A stretch of 64,000 nucleotides of DNA from Pedobacter jejuensis. GTDB lineage: Bacteria; Bacteroidota; Bacteroidia; Sphingobacteriales; Sphingobacteriaceae. The stretch's first letter is position 1. Each line of letters opens with the position of its first letter. Of the stretch, positions 18,375 through 26,639 are shown piece after piece. The notes below the pieces were generated by a model. That model was not told the origin of the DNA. It did no database searches and saw only the letters and a program-made list of their open reading frames with translations. Location of the stretch: the NCBI RefSeq assembly GCF_003725795.1, contig NZ_RBEE01000004.1, forward strand, positions 62,001-126,000, given 5' to 3'. The position numbers and the translations under genes were made by a program.

Positions 18375-19418
18375 TTACAATGTTGCCATGTCAATTACAA
18401 ATCTGTAACGAACATCACCTTTTTGCATACGTTCGTAAGCGGTTTGAATATCTTTCATATCAATCATTTCGATATCAGAAACGATATTGTTTTCAGCACA
18501 AAAATCAAGCATTTCCTGTGTTTCTTTTATACCACCGATACCAGAACCAGCAAGGCTTTTTCTGCCACCTAATAAACTAAACGCAGCAATTTCTGCAGGT
18601 TTTGGTGGTACACCTACACAAATATGTGTACCGTTTGTTCTTAAAAGAGATAGATACATATTGAAATCATGTTCAGCAGAAACCGTATCCAAAATGAAAT
18701 CAAACGTTCCTACTGCCGCTTTGATCTGAGCTGGATCTGAGGTTACAACAAAATGATGAGCACCTAATTTTTTCGCATCTTCTTCTTTTTTTGGTGAAGT
18801 ACTTAAAACTGTAACTTCAGCGCCAAAAGCAACGCCAAATTTAACTGCCATGTGTCCTAAACCACCAAGACCTAATACAGCTAATTTATGCCCTTTACCA
18901 ACTTTCCAATGGCGTAATGGTGAGTAAGTTGTTATACCAGCACATAATAATGGTGCAACAGCTGCCAAATCCAATTTATCAGAGATGTTTAAAACAAACT
19001 CTTCTCTAACTACAATGTTATCAGAATAACCACCGTAAGTAGGTGTTTTGCCATCTCTTTCTAAACCATTGTATGTTTGCGTATTTCCTTCTAAGCAGTA
19101 TTGTTCTAAATCTTGCTTGCAGTTTTCGCAAACCTGACAAGAATCTACCATACAACCTGTTCCGGCTAAATCGCCAACTTTGAATTTTTTAACATGATCT
19201 CCTACCTTAATAACACGACCAACAATTTCGTGACCAGGAACCATTGGAAAAATACCCGGGAACCAATCGTTTTTAATTTGATGAAGATCTGAGTGACAAA
19301 CGCCACAGAAAAGTATTTCGAACTGTACATCATGTGGACCAACTTCTCTACGCTCGAAAGTCCATGGTGCAAGGTCTGTTTCGGCTGTTTGAGCCGCATA
19401 TCCTTTTGTTGTTATCAT
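18375..19418 (-). CDS. Zinc-dependent NADP alcohol dehydrogenase (YahK/cinnamyl alcohol dehydrogenase-like)
   Basis: 347 residues, medium-chain dehydrogenase. Catalytic zinc ligands: Cys41 in CGVCHSDLH and His63/Glu64 in VPGHEIVG, with a further Cys in LLCAGITTYSPLRHW. Structural zinc site: Cys94, 97, 100 and 108 (CQVCENCKQDLEQYC). The Rossmann motif GLGGLGHMAVK binds the cofactor. The family reduces a broad range of aldehydes with NADPH. It lies downstream of the PUL on the same strand, 144 nt after GH127, with its own -7-like box (minus-strand TATTTTTG at 19445-19452), so I treat it as independent of the PUL. A long inverted repeat follows the stop. Confidence 0.92.
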   Translation of the reverse strand: MITTKGYAAQTAETDLAPWTFERREVGPHDVQFEILFCGVCHSDLHQIKNDWFPGIFPMVPGHEIVGRVIKVGDHVKKFKVGDLAGTGCMVDSCQVCENCKQDLEQYCLEGNTQTYNGLERDGKTPTYGGYSDNIVVREEFVLNISDKLDLAAVAPLLCAGITTYSPLRHWKVGKGHKLAVLGLGGLGHMAVKFGVAFGAEVTVLSTSPKKEEDAKKLGAHHFVVTSDPAQIKAAVGTFDFILDTVSAEHDFNMYLSLLRTNGTHICVGVPPKPAEIAAFSLLGGRKSLAGSGIGGIKETQEMLDFCAENNIVSDIEMIDMKDIQTAYERMQKGDVRYRFVIDMATL

Positions 19419-19562
19419 AATAATTTTAATTTACTATACCACAACAAAAATAACGTGCAATTGTTAAATAATTCTTACAGAAATCAAAGAATAGATTACG
19501 ATATTCAAACAATGGTTTGAAATTACATAACAATGAATTTAAAGCAATTTGAAGCCTGAATA

Positions 19563-21530
19563 TTATTTTGCTTCTGCAAACCAAACGCTCATCTCTCCCT
19601 TTCCTCGATTTGCCCAAGCGTAATATGGTATTACCGTAAGTTCAACATTCTTTTGAGCGACACTTGATAATGAATTAATTGCAGGAGTTTTAAGCTTAAT
19701 TATTCCGTTTAAAATATCTGGGGAGAAGTTGGCTGTAAATTTAGCATTAGATGGAATTTTTATTGAAGCGATAACACCATCATTATCAATTGATTCGCCG
19801 CAAAACATTAGCGGACCGCGTTGCAAACTAATCTTTCCTTTATCATCAACCAATTGTTCATTTGCAATTATTTTCTTAACCTGCATCGGCAAGATGAATT
19901 CAACCTTATCTCCTTTTTGCCATTTACGGTCGATTATAACATATCCCTTTTCCATACGATAATTGGCTTTTTTACCATTTACTGAAACTTGAAAGGCTTG
20001 TTTTTTGTCTGTTTTAAACTTGTATAAGTCTGATGGAATTGCCTCTTCCCTAACCCATCCTGGTAACCGCAAATTAAGACTAAACTGTGTTGCAATGACT
20101 GGGTCAACACTAATGCTAAGGTTTCCATCCCAAGGATAATTATTGTTTTGACTAATTTTTACTTTTTCATTGTTAACCTCCAACTCTGTTGAACTGGCTA
20201 CAAAAAGGTTAATGTAGATTTGATTGTTCAACTGTGCATAAATGTAGCCAGGTAAGGATGGTAAAAACCTAGCCATATTTGTCGGGCAGCAAGAGCATTC
20301 AAACCAGCCAGACCTAGCCGGTTCTGCATCTTTATGTGTTACTCTATTAATAATTTGCATTGCATTGGTATAGAAAAAAGACTTACCATCTAAACCAACA
20401 CCTGAGAGTAAGGCGTTGTATAATACCTTTTCCATCACATCGATGTATTTTGAATCGCCGTGTAATAAAAACATACGCTGATTCCAGTACACATTTCCAA
20501 TGGCTGCACAAGTTTCGTTGTAGGCAGTAGCATTTGGTAAGTCGTAATTATTACCAAACCGCTCACCATCGGGTACTGCACCTATTCCACCTTGCACATA
20601 CATTTTTTTGCTGGTCATGTTCTCCCAGATTCTATCGATAGCTTTAATATAGGCTGGGTCGCCGGTTAAAGCAGCCACATCAGCCATACCAGCATACAAA
20701 TACATAGCTCTAACTGCATGTCCAACAGCTTCATCTTGGTTTATAACAGGTTCGTTATCTTGCCAGTATTTCCCATTTTTCCATGGATTATTATCCTGAA
20801 AATCATACTTTTTTTTGCCTCTTTGATCGATAAAAAACTTTGCCAGTTTTAAATAACTTTCATTTGAAGTTGCTCGATATAGCCTCACCAACGCCATTTC
20901 TACAATCTCATGTCCTGGCGCTACACTTTGCTTATTATCGCCAAAAGTTGCTACCAAAAGATTTGCATTTTTTATGGCAATATTTAAAAGGTTTTTCTTC
21001 CCGGTAGATTGATAATGTGCTACCGCAGCCTCGATTAAATGACCAGAATTGTACAATTCATGGCTCATATTTGATTCATTAATCCATCTATCCTTTCCCG
21101 ACCACGATGGTGGATTTGCTGGATCAATTGTTCGGGCAGTATATAAATATCCGTCAGGTTCCTGAGCTTTGGAAACCACATTGATTAGGGAATCCAAATA
21201 GGCATCTAACTTTGCATCAGGATAAACCGCTAAAGAATATGACGCACCCTCGATGGTTTTATAAATATCCGTATCATCAAACACATAAGCTGTACAAAAT
21301 TTGCCTTTTTTGGCCGCAGCCATTTCGAAATTTTTAATTCTTCCTGTGGTTTCGCAGCGAGCGAATGATGTTGGAATGGTTACATTTTTATTGGTTTCAA
21401 TCCGCGGAAGCCAAAATTTGTCATTCAGTTTTACCTTATTAAACTGAATTGGGTTGATTTTATAATCATGAAGATTTTGTGCGAAAGTAAATTTCGTAAG
21501 TAGTAAAAAGACGAAAATTGTGTATCTCAT
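19563..21530 (-). CDS. GH127/GH146-type beta-L-arabinofuranosidase
   Basis: 655 residues with signal peptide (ends FTFAQ). The zinc-thiolate catalytic signature of GH127/GH146 is intact: NETC (Glu339, Cys341) and ECSCCPTNMARF (Cys412, Cys414, Cys415), the same spacing pattern as in the characterised Bifidobacterium HypBA1. N-terminal FNKVKLNDKFWLPR is also typical. It would remove beta-L-arabinofuranose from arabinose-containing plant glycans in the periplasm. It is the last gene of the PUL, 28 nt behind rhaM. GH127 and GH146 cannot be separated by eye. Confidence 0.9.
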   Translation of the reverse strand: MRYTIFVFLLLTKFTFAQNLHDYKINPIQFNKVKLNDKFWLPRIETNKNVTIPTSFARCETTGRIKNFEMAAAKKGKFCTAYVFDDTDIYKTIEGASYSLAVYPDAKLDAYLDSLINVVSKAQEPDGYLYTARTIDPANPPSWSGKDRWINESNMSHELYNSGHLIEAAVAHYQSTGKKNLLNIAIKNANLLVATFGDNKQSVAPGHEIVEMALVRLYRATSNESYLKLAKFFIDQRGKKKYDFQDNNPWKNGKYWQDNEPVINQDEAVGHAVRAMYLYAGMADVAALTGDPAYIKAIDRIWENMTSKKMYVQGGIGAVPDGERFGNNYDLPNATAYNETCAAIGNVYWNQRMFLLHGDSKYIDVMEKVLYNALLSGVGLDGKSFFYTNAMQIINRVTHKDAEPARSGWFECSCCPTNMARFLPSLPGYIYAQLNNQIYINLFVASSTELEVNNEKVKISQNNNYPWDGNLSISVDPVIATQFSLNLRLPGWVREEAIPSDLYKFKTDKKQAFQVSVNGKKANYRMEKGYVIIDRKWQKGDKVEFILPMQVKKIIANEQLVDDKGKISLQRGPLMFCGESIDNDGVIASIKIPSNAKFTANFSPDILNGIIKLKTPAINSLSSVAQKNVELTVIPYYAWANRGKGEMSVWFAEAK

Positions 21531-21558
21531 GATGATAAAAATTTTAATTATAATGCGC

Positions 21559-21873
21559 TTATGGCAAATAAAACACTTCTTTTAAAGGAATAGACACAGG
21601 AGAATTATCAGTATTGCTCTCCATAATATCGCCCATGTAAGCCCACCATTTTTGCATGATAGGTTGAGCTGGTAAATTACTCATCAATTCAGGATTTTCC
21701 ACTTTTAAAACCCCAAACAAATCATTGGTCGTTTCATCAAAAAAAATAGAATAATCACTTATTCCGGTTGCGCTTAATAGATTAACCAATTCAGGCCAGA
21801 TTTCGGTATGCCTTTTTTTGTATTCCTCTTCGTATCCTGCAAACAATTTCATTTTAAACGCTATTCTAGCCAT
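21559..21873 (-). CDS. rhaM: L-rhamnose mutarotase
   Basis: 104 residues, the normal RhaM size and dimeric alpha/beta-barrel fold. Conserved features: FKMKLFAGYEEEYKKRHTEIWPEL with a His at 22, ISDYSIFFD, and QKWWAYMGDIM. It interconverts the alpha and beta anomers of L-rhamnose. No signal peptide, so cytoplasmic. It is 19 nt downstream of the GH35 gene and 28 nt upstream of GH127, hence co-transcribed. It implies that the PUL releases free L-rhamnose, yet no rhamnose isomerase, kinase, aldolase or classical GH78/GH106 rhamnosidase is in the window. Confidence 0.93.
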   Translation of the reverse strand: MARIAFKMKLFAGYEEEYKKRHTEIWPELVNLLSATGISDYSIFFDETTNDLFGVLKVENPELMSNLPAQPIMQKWWAYMGDIMESNTDNSPVSIPLKEVFYLP

Positions 21874-21892
21874 ATCTTCATCTCAAGATTTA

Positions 21893-23719
21893 TTATGGAT
21901 TTACCTTATCTAAAATAGGTGTATTTCTAGCTTTTAAGACATTTTGTTGCGGCTTTAACAATTCTAAAACAACAACATCATTTTTTCCAACCTTTAACCA
22001 TTCTTTTGGTACATATAAAGTTTGTTGTGGTCCTACAGACCAATATTTTCCTAAATTATGTCCATTAAGCCAAACTACACCTTTTCCCCAATCGGTCATA
22101 TCTAAATAGGTATCACCAACTTTTGTAAGCGTGAATGTACCTTTTTGCATAGACGGACTTTCGCTTAATTTATTCGATGAAGCATTTTTCTCCGAAACCG
22201 TGGCGGTATTGTTAAATGGCAAACTAAACATTTCCCAATTGTAAATTTCTTTGCCTCCAAACAATACTTTTTCGGTAATTCCCTTTTTATTTTCTAATAG
22301 ATATTTACCAAAATTTATCCTGCCCATATTTTCAACAAAAATATCCAATTGTACTTCACCCTCCGGTAATTGAAGTTCCAAACTATCTAAAAGTGTTCTT
22401 CTATCTAAAACGCCTACCCTCTTTTGATTAACAAAAACCAAAGCATAATCTCTTAATTGTTTAACCTGAAGCAAACCTTTTCTGCCTCCAGCAATTTTAG
22501 TTCGATAAAGCATATATCCATAGTCTTGCTTTAAGTCTTCGAAAGTTAAAGGCTTTTCGTTTTTTACTGAAGTTGGTAATGAGTTAAGTAAACTCAAACT
22601 ACTGGTTAGTTTAAATGGTTCTATCGAAATTGTAGGCTTTGCAGCAGGAATAGCAGGTAATTTTTTCCCTTCTGGAAGATGCTTTTCTATAACCGACCTA
22701 AATTGTCTGAATTTTTCTGTTGCGTTTCCTGCTTCATCCAGCGGTGCATCATAATCATAACTGCTTATTTGAGGTTCGTACGGAGAAGTATCTTTATAAT
22801 TGGCACCATTCATAAATGCTCGGGTTGTACCACCGTGAAACATATACATATTAATGGAAATTCCAGCTGCCAATACCGAATCTAATTTACCAGTATATTT
22901 TTCTGCCGGAACGGTATGATGCGGCGTTCCCCACCAATCGAACCATGCAGGGTACCATTCTGCAATAAAATACGGACCTTTCCCATTGTGGTATTTATCA
23001 ATCATCGCTTTTACCCGTAGCGGATTATCCTGACCATTGATAGCCGGCAATAAACCAGATAAGTAACCACCTTTTATATCGGCCTCCGGGTCGCAGGTAT
23101 ACAATAAGCCATCAAAACCTGCTTCGATAAACATTTTTCTGTTGATGTCTAAATATTCCTTATCAGCGGCATAAGAACCATATTCGTTCTCCACCTGCAC
23201 CATCAACACATTACCACCATGATTAACTTGTAATGGCGCCAATTGCTTGCCGACTTCATTTATATATTTTCTATATTCTTCCAGGTATTGAGATTCTTTA
23301 CTGCGAACCACTAAGCCTTTCTCGGTTTGCAACCAGTATGGATAACCGCCAAATTCCCATTCTGCACACACGTAAGGACTTGGCCTTAAGATAACCCACA
23401 GACCTTCTTCCTTTGCAATTTTTACAAATTCTGCAATGTTATTGTTCCCCGAGAAATCAAATTTTCCCTTTTGAGGTTCGTGCAAATTCCAGAAAACATA
23501 AGTGCCTATGGTATTTAAACCCATGGCTTTAGCCATTTTCATACGGTCTCGCCAGGCTTCTTTCGGTACACGTGGGTAATGAATTTCGCCGGAGATAATT
23601 TGAAAAGGTTTTCCATCGAGCAAAAAATCATTATTGCCCAATTGAAATGTATGTTTCTGCTGCGTAAATCCATTTAGTGAAAAACACAGGCAGATAATTA
23701 ATAATATATTTTTTTTCAT
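21893..23719 (-). CDS. GH35 beta-galactosidase
   Basis: 608 residues with signal peptide (ends NGFTQ). TIM-barrel GH35 motifs: SGEIHYPRVP (43-52), NTIGTYVFWNLHEPQKG, RPSPYVCAEWEFGGYPYWL, acid/base Glu179 in VENEYGSY, nucleophile Glu254 in FIAEWYPAWFDWWG. C-terminal jelly-roll modules include VWLNGHNLGKYWSVGPQQTLYVP. It would remove terminal beta-galactose in the periplasm, in this context beta-1,3/1,6-linked galactose of arabinogalactan. Co-transcribed with rhaM (19-nt gap). It is separated from the upstream GH43 by 71 nt that contain a GC-rich hairpin. Confidence 0.93.
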   Translation of the reverse strand: MKKNILLIICLCFSLNGFTQQKHTFQLGNNDFLLDGKPFQIISGEIHYPRVPKEAWRDRMKMAKAMGLNTIGTYVFWNLHEPQKGKFDFSGNNNIAEFVKIAKEEGLWVILRPSPYVCAEWEFGGYPYWLQTEKGLVVRSKESQYLEEYRKYINEVGKQLAPLQVNHGGNVLMVQVENEYGSYAADKEYLDINRKMFIEAGFDGLLYTCDPEADIKGGYLSGLLPAINGQDNPLRVKAMIDKYHNGKGPYFIAEWYPAWFDWWGTPHHTVPAEKYTGKLDSVLAAGISINMYMFHGGTTRAFMNGANYKDTSPYEPQISSYDYDAPLDEAGNATEKFRQFRSVIEKHLPEGKKLPAIPAAKPTISIEPFKLTSSLSLLNSLPTSVKNEKPLTFEDLKQDYGYMLYRTKIAGGRKGLLQVKQLRDYALVFVNQKRVGVLDRRTLLDSLELQLPEGEVQLDIFVENMGRINFGKYLLENKKGITEKVLFGGKEIYNWEMFSLPFNNTATVSEKNASSNKLSESPSMQKGTFTLTKVGDTYLDMTDWGKGVVWLNGHNLGKYWSVGPQQTLYVPKEWLKVGKNDVVVLELLKPQQNVLKARNTPILDKVNP

Positions 23720-23743
23720 TTTGATTTTTAGGTAGCTGATTTA

Positions 23744-23763
23744 GTGCGAGCGTTCGCAAGCAC
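23744..23763 (-). other. GC-rich intercistronic hairpin in the PUL
   Basis: Arms GTGC..GCG and CGC..GCAC in an otherwise AT-rich 71-nt gap between the GH43 and GH35 genes. No U-run follows, so it is more likely an mRNA processing or stability element than a terminator. Confidence 0.4.
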
Positions 23764-23790
23764 AATTTTAATATCTTGTTCTATAATTAT

Positions 23791-24903
23791 TTATTTGAAG
23801 ACACTCATATCCCACTTATCTTTCCATTCGATTTTTAATTTGTCATCTTCAAACTGAATTGGAAGCCATAAATATCGCCCATCAATTGCATTTTTAGGTT
23901 CCCATTTATCGGCCATAAAAATAAATGCATTTTTTTTGCCTGGTGCAGGAAGCACATAAGTGCTCTGTCCGCCAAATGTTTTATCAGCTCCCGGTCCAAC
24001 ACACGGGTTGCCCATATATTCCCAGTTACCAAAAAGAGATTTTGCTTTAAACCACCTTGCCGGATTTGGTGCCCAACCCGTACAACCCGAACCTACCATG
24101 TAATAAGTTCCATTTTTTTTAAATAAGGCTGGCGCTTCGGTTTGTTCGCCAATGTAAATTCTTATAAACTTACCTGTGTGACCTAAATAATCTGGCGTCA
24201 ATTCAGCTAAATGCAATGTAAAATTCTCTTCAGATGAAAATATATGATAAGCTTTTCCATCATCATCAACAAAAACAGTCATATCTCTGGCCATTTGTCC
24301 GCCTGGTAAATCGCGACAAAAAAATCCATCGCTTTTATTGGCGGGCTTATCGCAATTAACTTTTTCGCTTTCTGGTGTTTGAGCTGAATAAAATGGCATT
24401 TTGCCTGCATTTGGGCGGTAGCTTTTAATAAAAGTATAAGGTCCTGTAACTTTATCGGCTGTAGCTACTCCAGCCCGTGCAGCTTCGTAACCTTTACCTA
24501 AAAGTTCTAAATGAAACCACATTACATATTTTTTAGTCTTTTTATTATAAACAACCTTGGGTCTTTCTAAAATACAACCTTTGGCAATATCACTTTTTAA
24601 ATCTTCAGAAACTGAAAGTGCGATGCCTTCATCTTTCCAATTATATAAATCTTTTGATGAATAACAATGCACACCCAATTGTGCTGTATTGCCTTTTTCC
24701 CCTGCTATTTTATGTTCGCCAAACCAATAATAAACACCTTTACTTTCTACAATACCGCCACCATGAGCATTAATATGAACACCATTATTATCTTTCCAGA
24801 TTTTACCAGGCGTAAACGCTGTATAGGTTTCTTGTGAAAAAACCTGAAAACCAATAAAACAATAAATAAGTAAAGTGCAGATGAATGGAATACGCTTATT
24901 CAT
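23791..24903 (-). CDS. GH43-fold glycosidase resembling exo-beta-1,3-galactanase (subfamily 24-like)
   Basis: 370 residues with signal peptide (ends FQVFSQ). Five-bladed propeller pattern. The first blade reads INAHGGGIVESKGVYYWFGEHK, without the usual GH43 catalytic-base Asp. This matches what is known of the exo-beta-1,3-galactanase subfamily, in which that Asp is absent. The acid Glu is likely the one in TEAPALFKKNGTYYM (~residue 254). The family role is stepwise removal of galactose from a beta-1,3-galactan backbone, bypassing 1,6-side chains. It is the first gene after the susD terminator, followed by GH35. The related arabinofuranosidase-type subfamily 34 is the main alternative. Confidence 0.8.
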   Translation of the reverse strand: MNKRIPFICTLLIYCFIGFQVFSQETYTAFTPGKIWKDNNGVHINAHGGGIVESKGVYYWFGEHKIAGEKGNTAQLGVHCYSSKDLYNWKDEGIALSVSEDLKSDIAKGCILERPKVVYNKKTKKYVMWFHLELLGKGYEAARAGVATADKVTGPYTFIKSYRPNAGKMPFYSAQTPESEKVNCDKPANKSDGFFCRDLPGGQMARDMTVFVDDDGKAYHIFSSEENFTLHLAELTPDYLGHTGKFIRIYIGEQTEAPALFKKNGTYYMVGSGCTGWAPNPARWFKAKSLFGNWEYMGNPCVGPGADKTFGGQSTYVLPAPGKKNAFIFMADKWEPKNAIDGRYLWLPIQFEDDKLKIEWKDKWDMSVFK

Positions 24904-24951
24904 AGAAAAGATTTGAGGATGTATTAAAATTGAAATATAGCAATTGAGTTT

Positions 24952-24983
24952 TAAAAAATCGGGCCATCCGAAGACGACCCGAT
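24952..24983 (-). terminator. Strong intrinsic terminator after susD, inside the PUL
   Basis: On the minus strand an 11-bp stem (ATCGGGTCGTC with GATGGCCCGAT, two G-U pairs) is closed by a TTCG tetraloop and followed by TTTTTT. It lies 20 nt behind the susD stop and ~50 nt before the next gene. It should cut most transcripts after susCD and leave the downstream enzyme genes at lower level. Confidence 0.9.
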
Positions 24984-25003
24984 AAACTAACCAAAATATT
25001 TTA

Positions 25004-26629
25004 TTAGTAACCTGGATTTTGTGTTAACACAGCATCCTTATTTAATTGTATTTCACTTAAAGGAATAGGCAACAATAATGCTTTTGATGTTAAACCAGTA
25101 ATTGGTTTCGATGCATCGTTTGAATTTAAACGCAATGCTCTTTCTACCAAAGTACCTGTTCTCATTAAAGTCATACGTCTGTTTTCTTCGCCAATTAATT
25201 CTCTTGCTCTTTCGTCAAGAATAAAATCTTTTGTCATTTGAGCAGCAGTAACCTGATCTGCATTGGCTCTTGTTCTCAGCACATTAATAGTAGCAGCGGC
25301 TTCGGTAGTTTTACCTTGTGCAACCTGTGCTTCTGCAAGTAATAAATAAGTTTCACCCAAACGCATCAAGATAAAATCTTTAATCATTGCGTATCCAAAT
25401 GTATCATTCGGATCGAACGCACCCCACTTAGTTGTACTCGGACAAATGTTAATTAAGGTATCAGGACCAGTAAATGGTACTTGTTTACCAAATCTTGCAG
25501 CGTAAGTTGGATTTGGGTCGTTGTAATAATATCTTCTACGGATGTTGTATTGAGAATTACGAATGTCATTTCCTTTATACAAACCATAAAGTACCCAGTT
25601 GCTTAAACGTAACCTACCAACCGAACGACCACCTAATGAATCTGCCAAAGCCATACCTGCAATGTTGTAATAAGCAGCACCAAATACCCTTCTTTGTTGA
25701 GGGCTATCACTTATTCCACCAACTACACTAGCCGGATTTTCCTGTTCCAACACCCAAATTGCTTCGGTATTGCCTTGAACTCTTCTTTGGTTTCCATATT
25801 GAAACATATCAGAATAATAATCACCTCGCTGACTTGTTTTTACGCCGTAACGGTTTCTTATCAAACTAAATTTACCACTGCTGATGATGGCTTGCGCTTG
25901 TTGTTCAGCCAAATCTGGTTTACCCATTCTCAAATAAACTTCTGCGAGCAATTGCATAGCCATAAATTTGTTGGCTCTGCCATACATTTTTCCTTTAGTG
26001 TTCGTTTTTACAGCTTCGATATCAGGAAGATTGGTTACCGCATATACCAAATCAGAAACGATTTGATTATTTACATCGGCTATTGGCGCTCTAACAAAAT
26101 CGGTTTTTGGACCAGATAATGCCTGAGTTATTAACGGTACACCACCAAATAGCGTAGCTAGGTTGTTGTAGGCATAACCTCTAAAAAATTTTGCTTCCGC
26201 ACTTACCAATTTTTTACCATTGGCACTTAAAGTAGTTACACTTGGGTTTTCAACACCATCTATAATGATATTAGTTAAGTTAACCATGATGTAATTTCTG
26301 TTCCAAGTACGTGCAGCACCATTATCAGTAGGCGTTAATGTTGCGTAATTGTAATACGGGATTTCTACACCTTGTTGGTTATTTGTTGCATTTGCTACAT
26401 CGGTACCAACTTGCCACACGCTTGGCCAGCCTTGCTGATCAGACCATGTAAAGATAGTGCTGGTGTGGTTATACAATCCAATTAACGATGCTTCGAATCC
26501 TAAAGAATCTGTAAGCGTTAATGGAGTATATGCTGAAAATGGTTTCTCATCCAGAAATGCTTTTTTACATGATGAGAATGCAATAAACAATACTGATAAT
26601 GATGCGAATATGGTTATATATTTTTTCAT
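25004..26629 (-). CDS. SusD/RagB-family surface glycan-binding lipoprotein (PUL)
   Basis: About 541 residues from the ATG at 26627-26629. I prefer this start to one nine codons upstream because it begins a proper lipoprotein signal (MKKYITIFASLSVLFIAFSSC, lipidated Cys21) and leaves a 10-nt gap behind susC. TPR-rich SusD fold: LTLTDSLGFEASLIGLYNH near the N-terminus, AEAKFFRGYAYNNLATLFGGVPL, LAEVYLRMGKPDLAEQQA and the C-terminal FILDERARELIGEENRRMTLMRTG, with LLPIPLSEIQLN at the end. It would sit on the outer surface as the lid of the SusC transporter and bind the oligosaccharide. Followed by a strong terminator. Confidence 0.93.
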   Translation of the reverse strand: MKKYITIFASLSVLFIAFSSCKKAFLDEKPFSAYTPLTLTDSLGFEASLIGLYNHTSTIFTWSDQQGWPSVWQVGTDVANATNNQQGVEIPYYNYATLTPTDNGAARTWNRNYIMVNLTNIIIDGVENPSVTTLSANGKKLVSAEAKFFRGYAYNNLATLFGGVPLITQALSGPKTDFVRAPIADVNNQIVSDLVYAVTNLPDIEAVKTNTKGKMYGRANKFMAMQLLAEVYLRMGKPDLAEQQAQAIISSGKFSLIRNRYGVKTSQRGDYYSDMFQYGNQRRVQGNTEAIWVLEQENPASVVGGISDSPQQRRVFGAAYYNIAGMALADSLGGRSVGRLRLSNWVLYGLYKGNDIRNSQYNIRRRYYYNDPNPTYAARFGKQVPFTGPDTLINICPSTTKWGAFDPNDTFGYAMIKDFILMRLGETYLLLAEAQVAQGKTTEAAATINVLRTRANADQVTAAQMTKDFILDERARELIGEENRRMTLMRTGTLVERALRLNSNDASKPITGLTSKALLLPIPLSEIQLNKDAVLTQNPGY

Positions 26630-26639
26630 GATGATTATA

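Noticed and set aside
18375..19418. Alcohol dehydrogenase as part of the PUL
   Set aside because: It lacks a signal peptide, is 144 nt from GH127 with its own promoter-like box, and the YahK-like family has no known role in arabinogalactan use.
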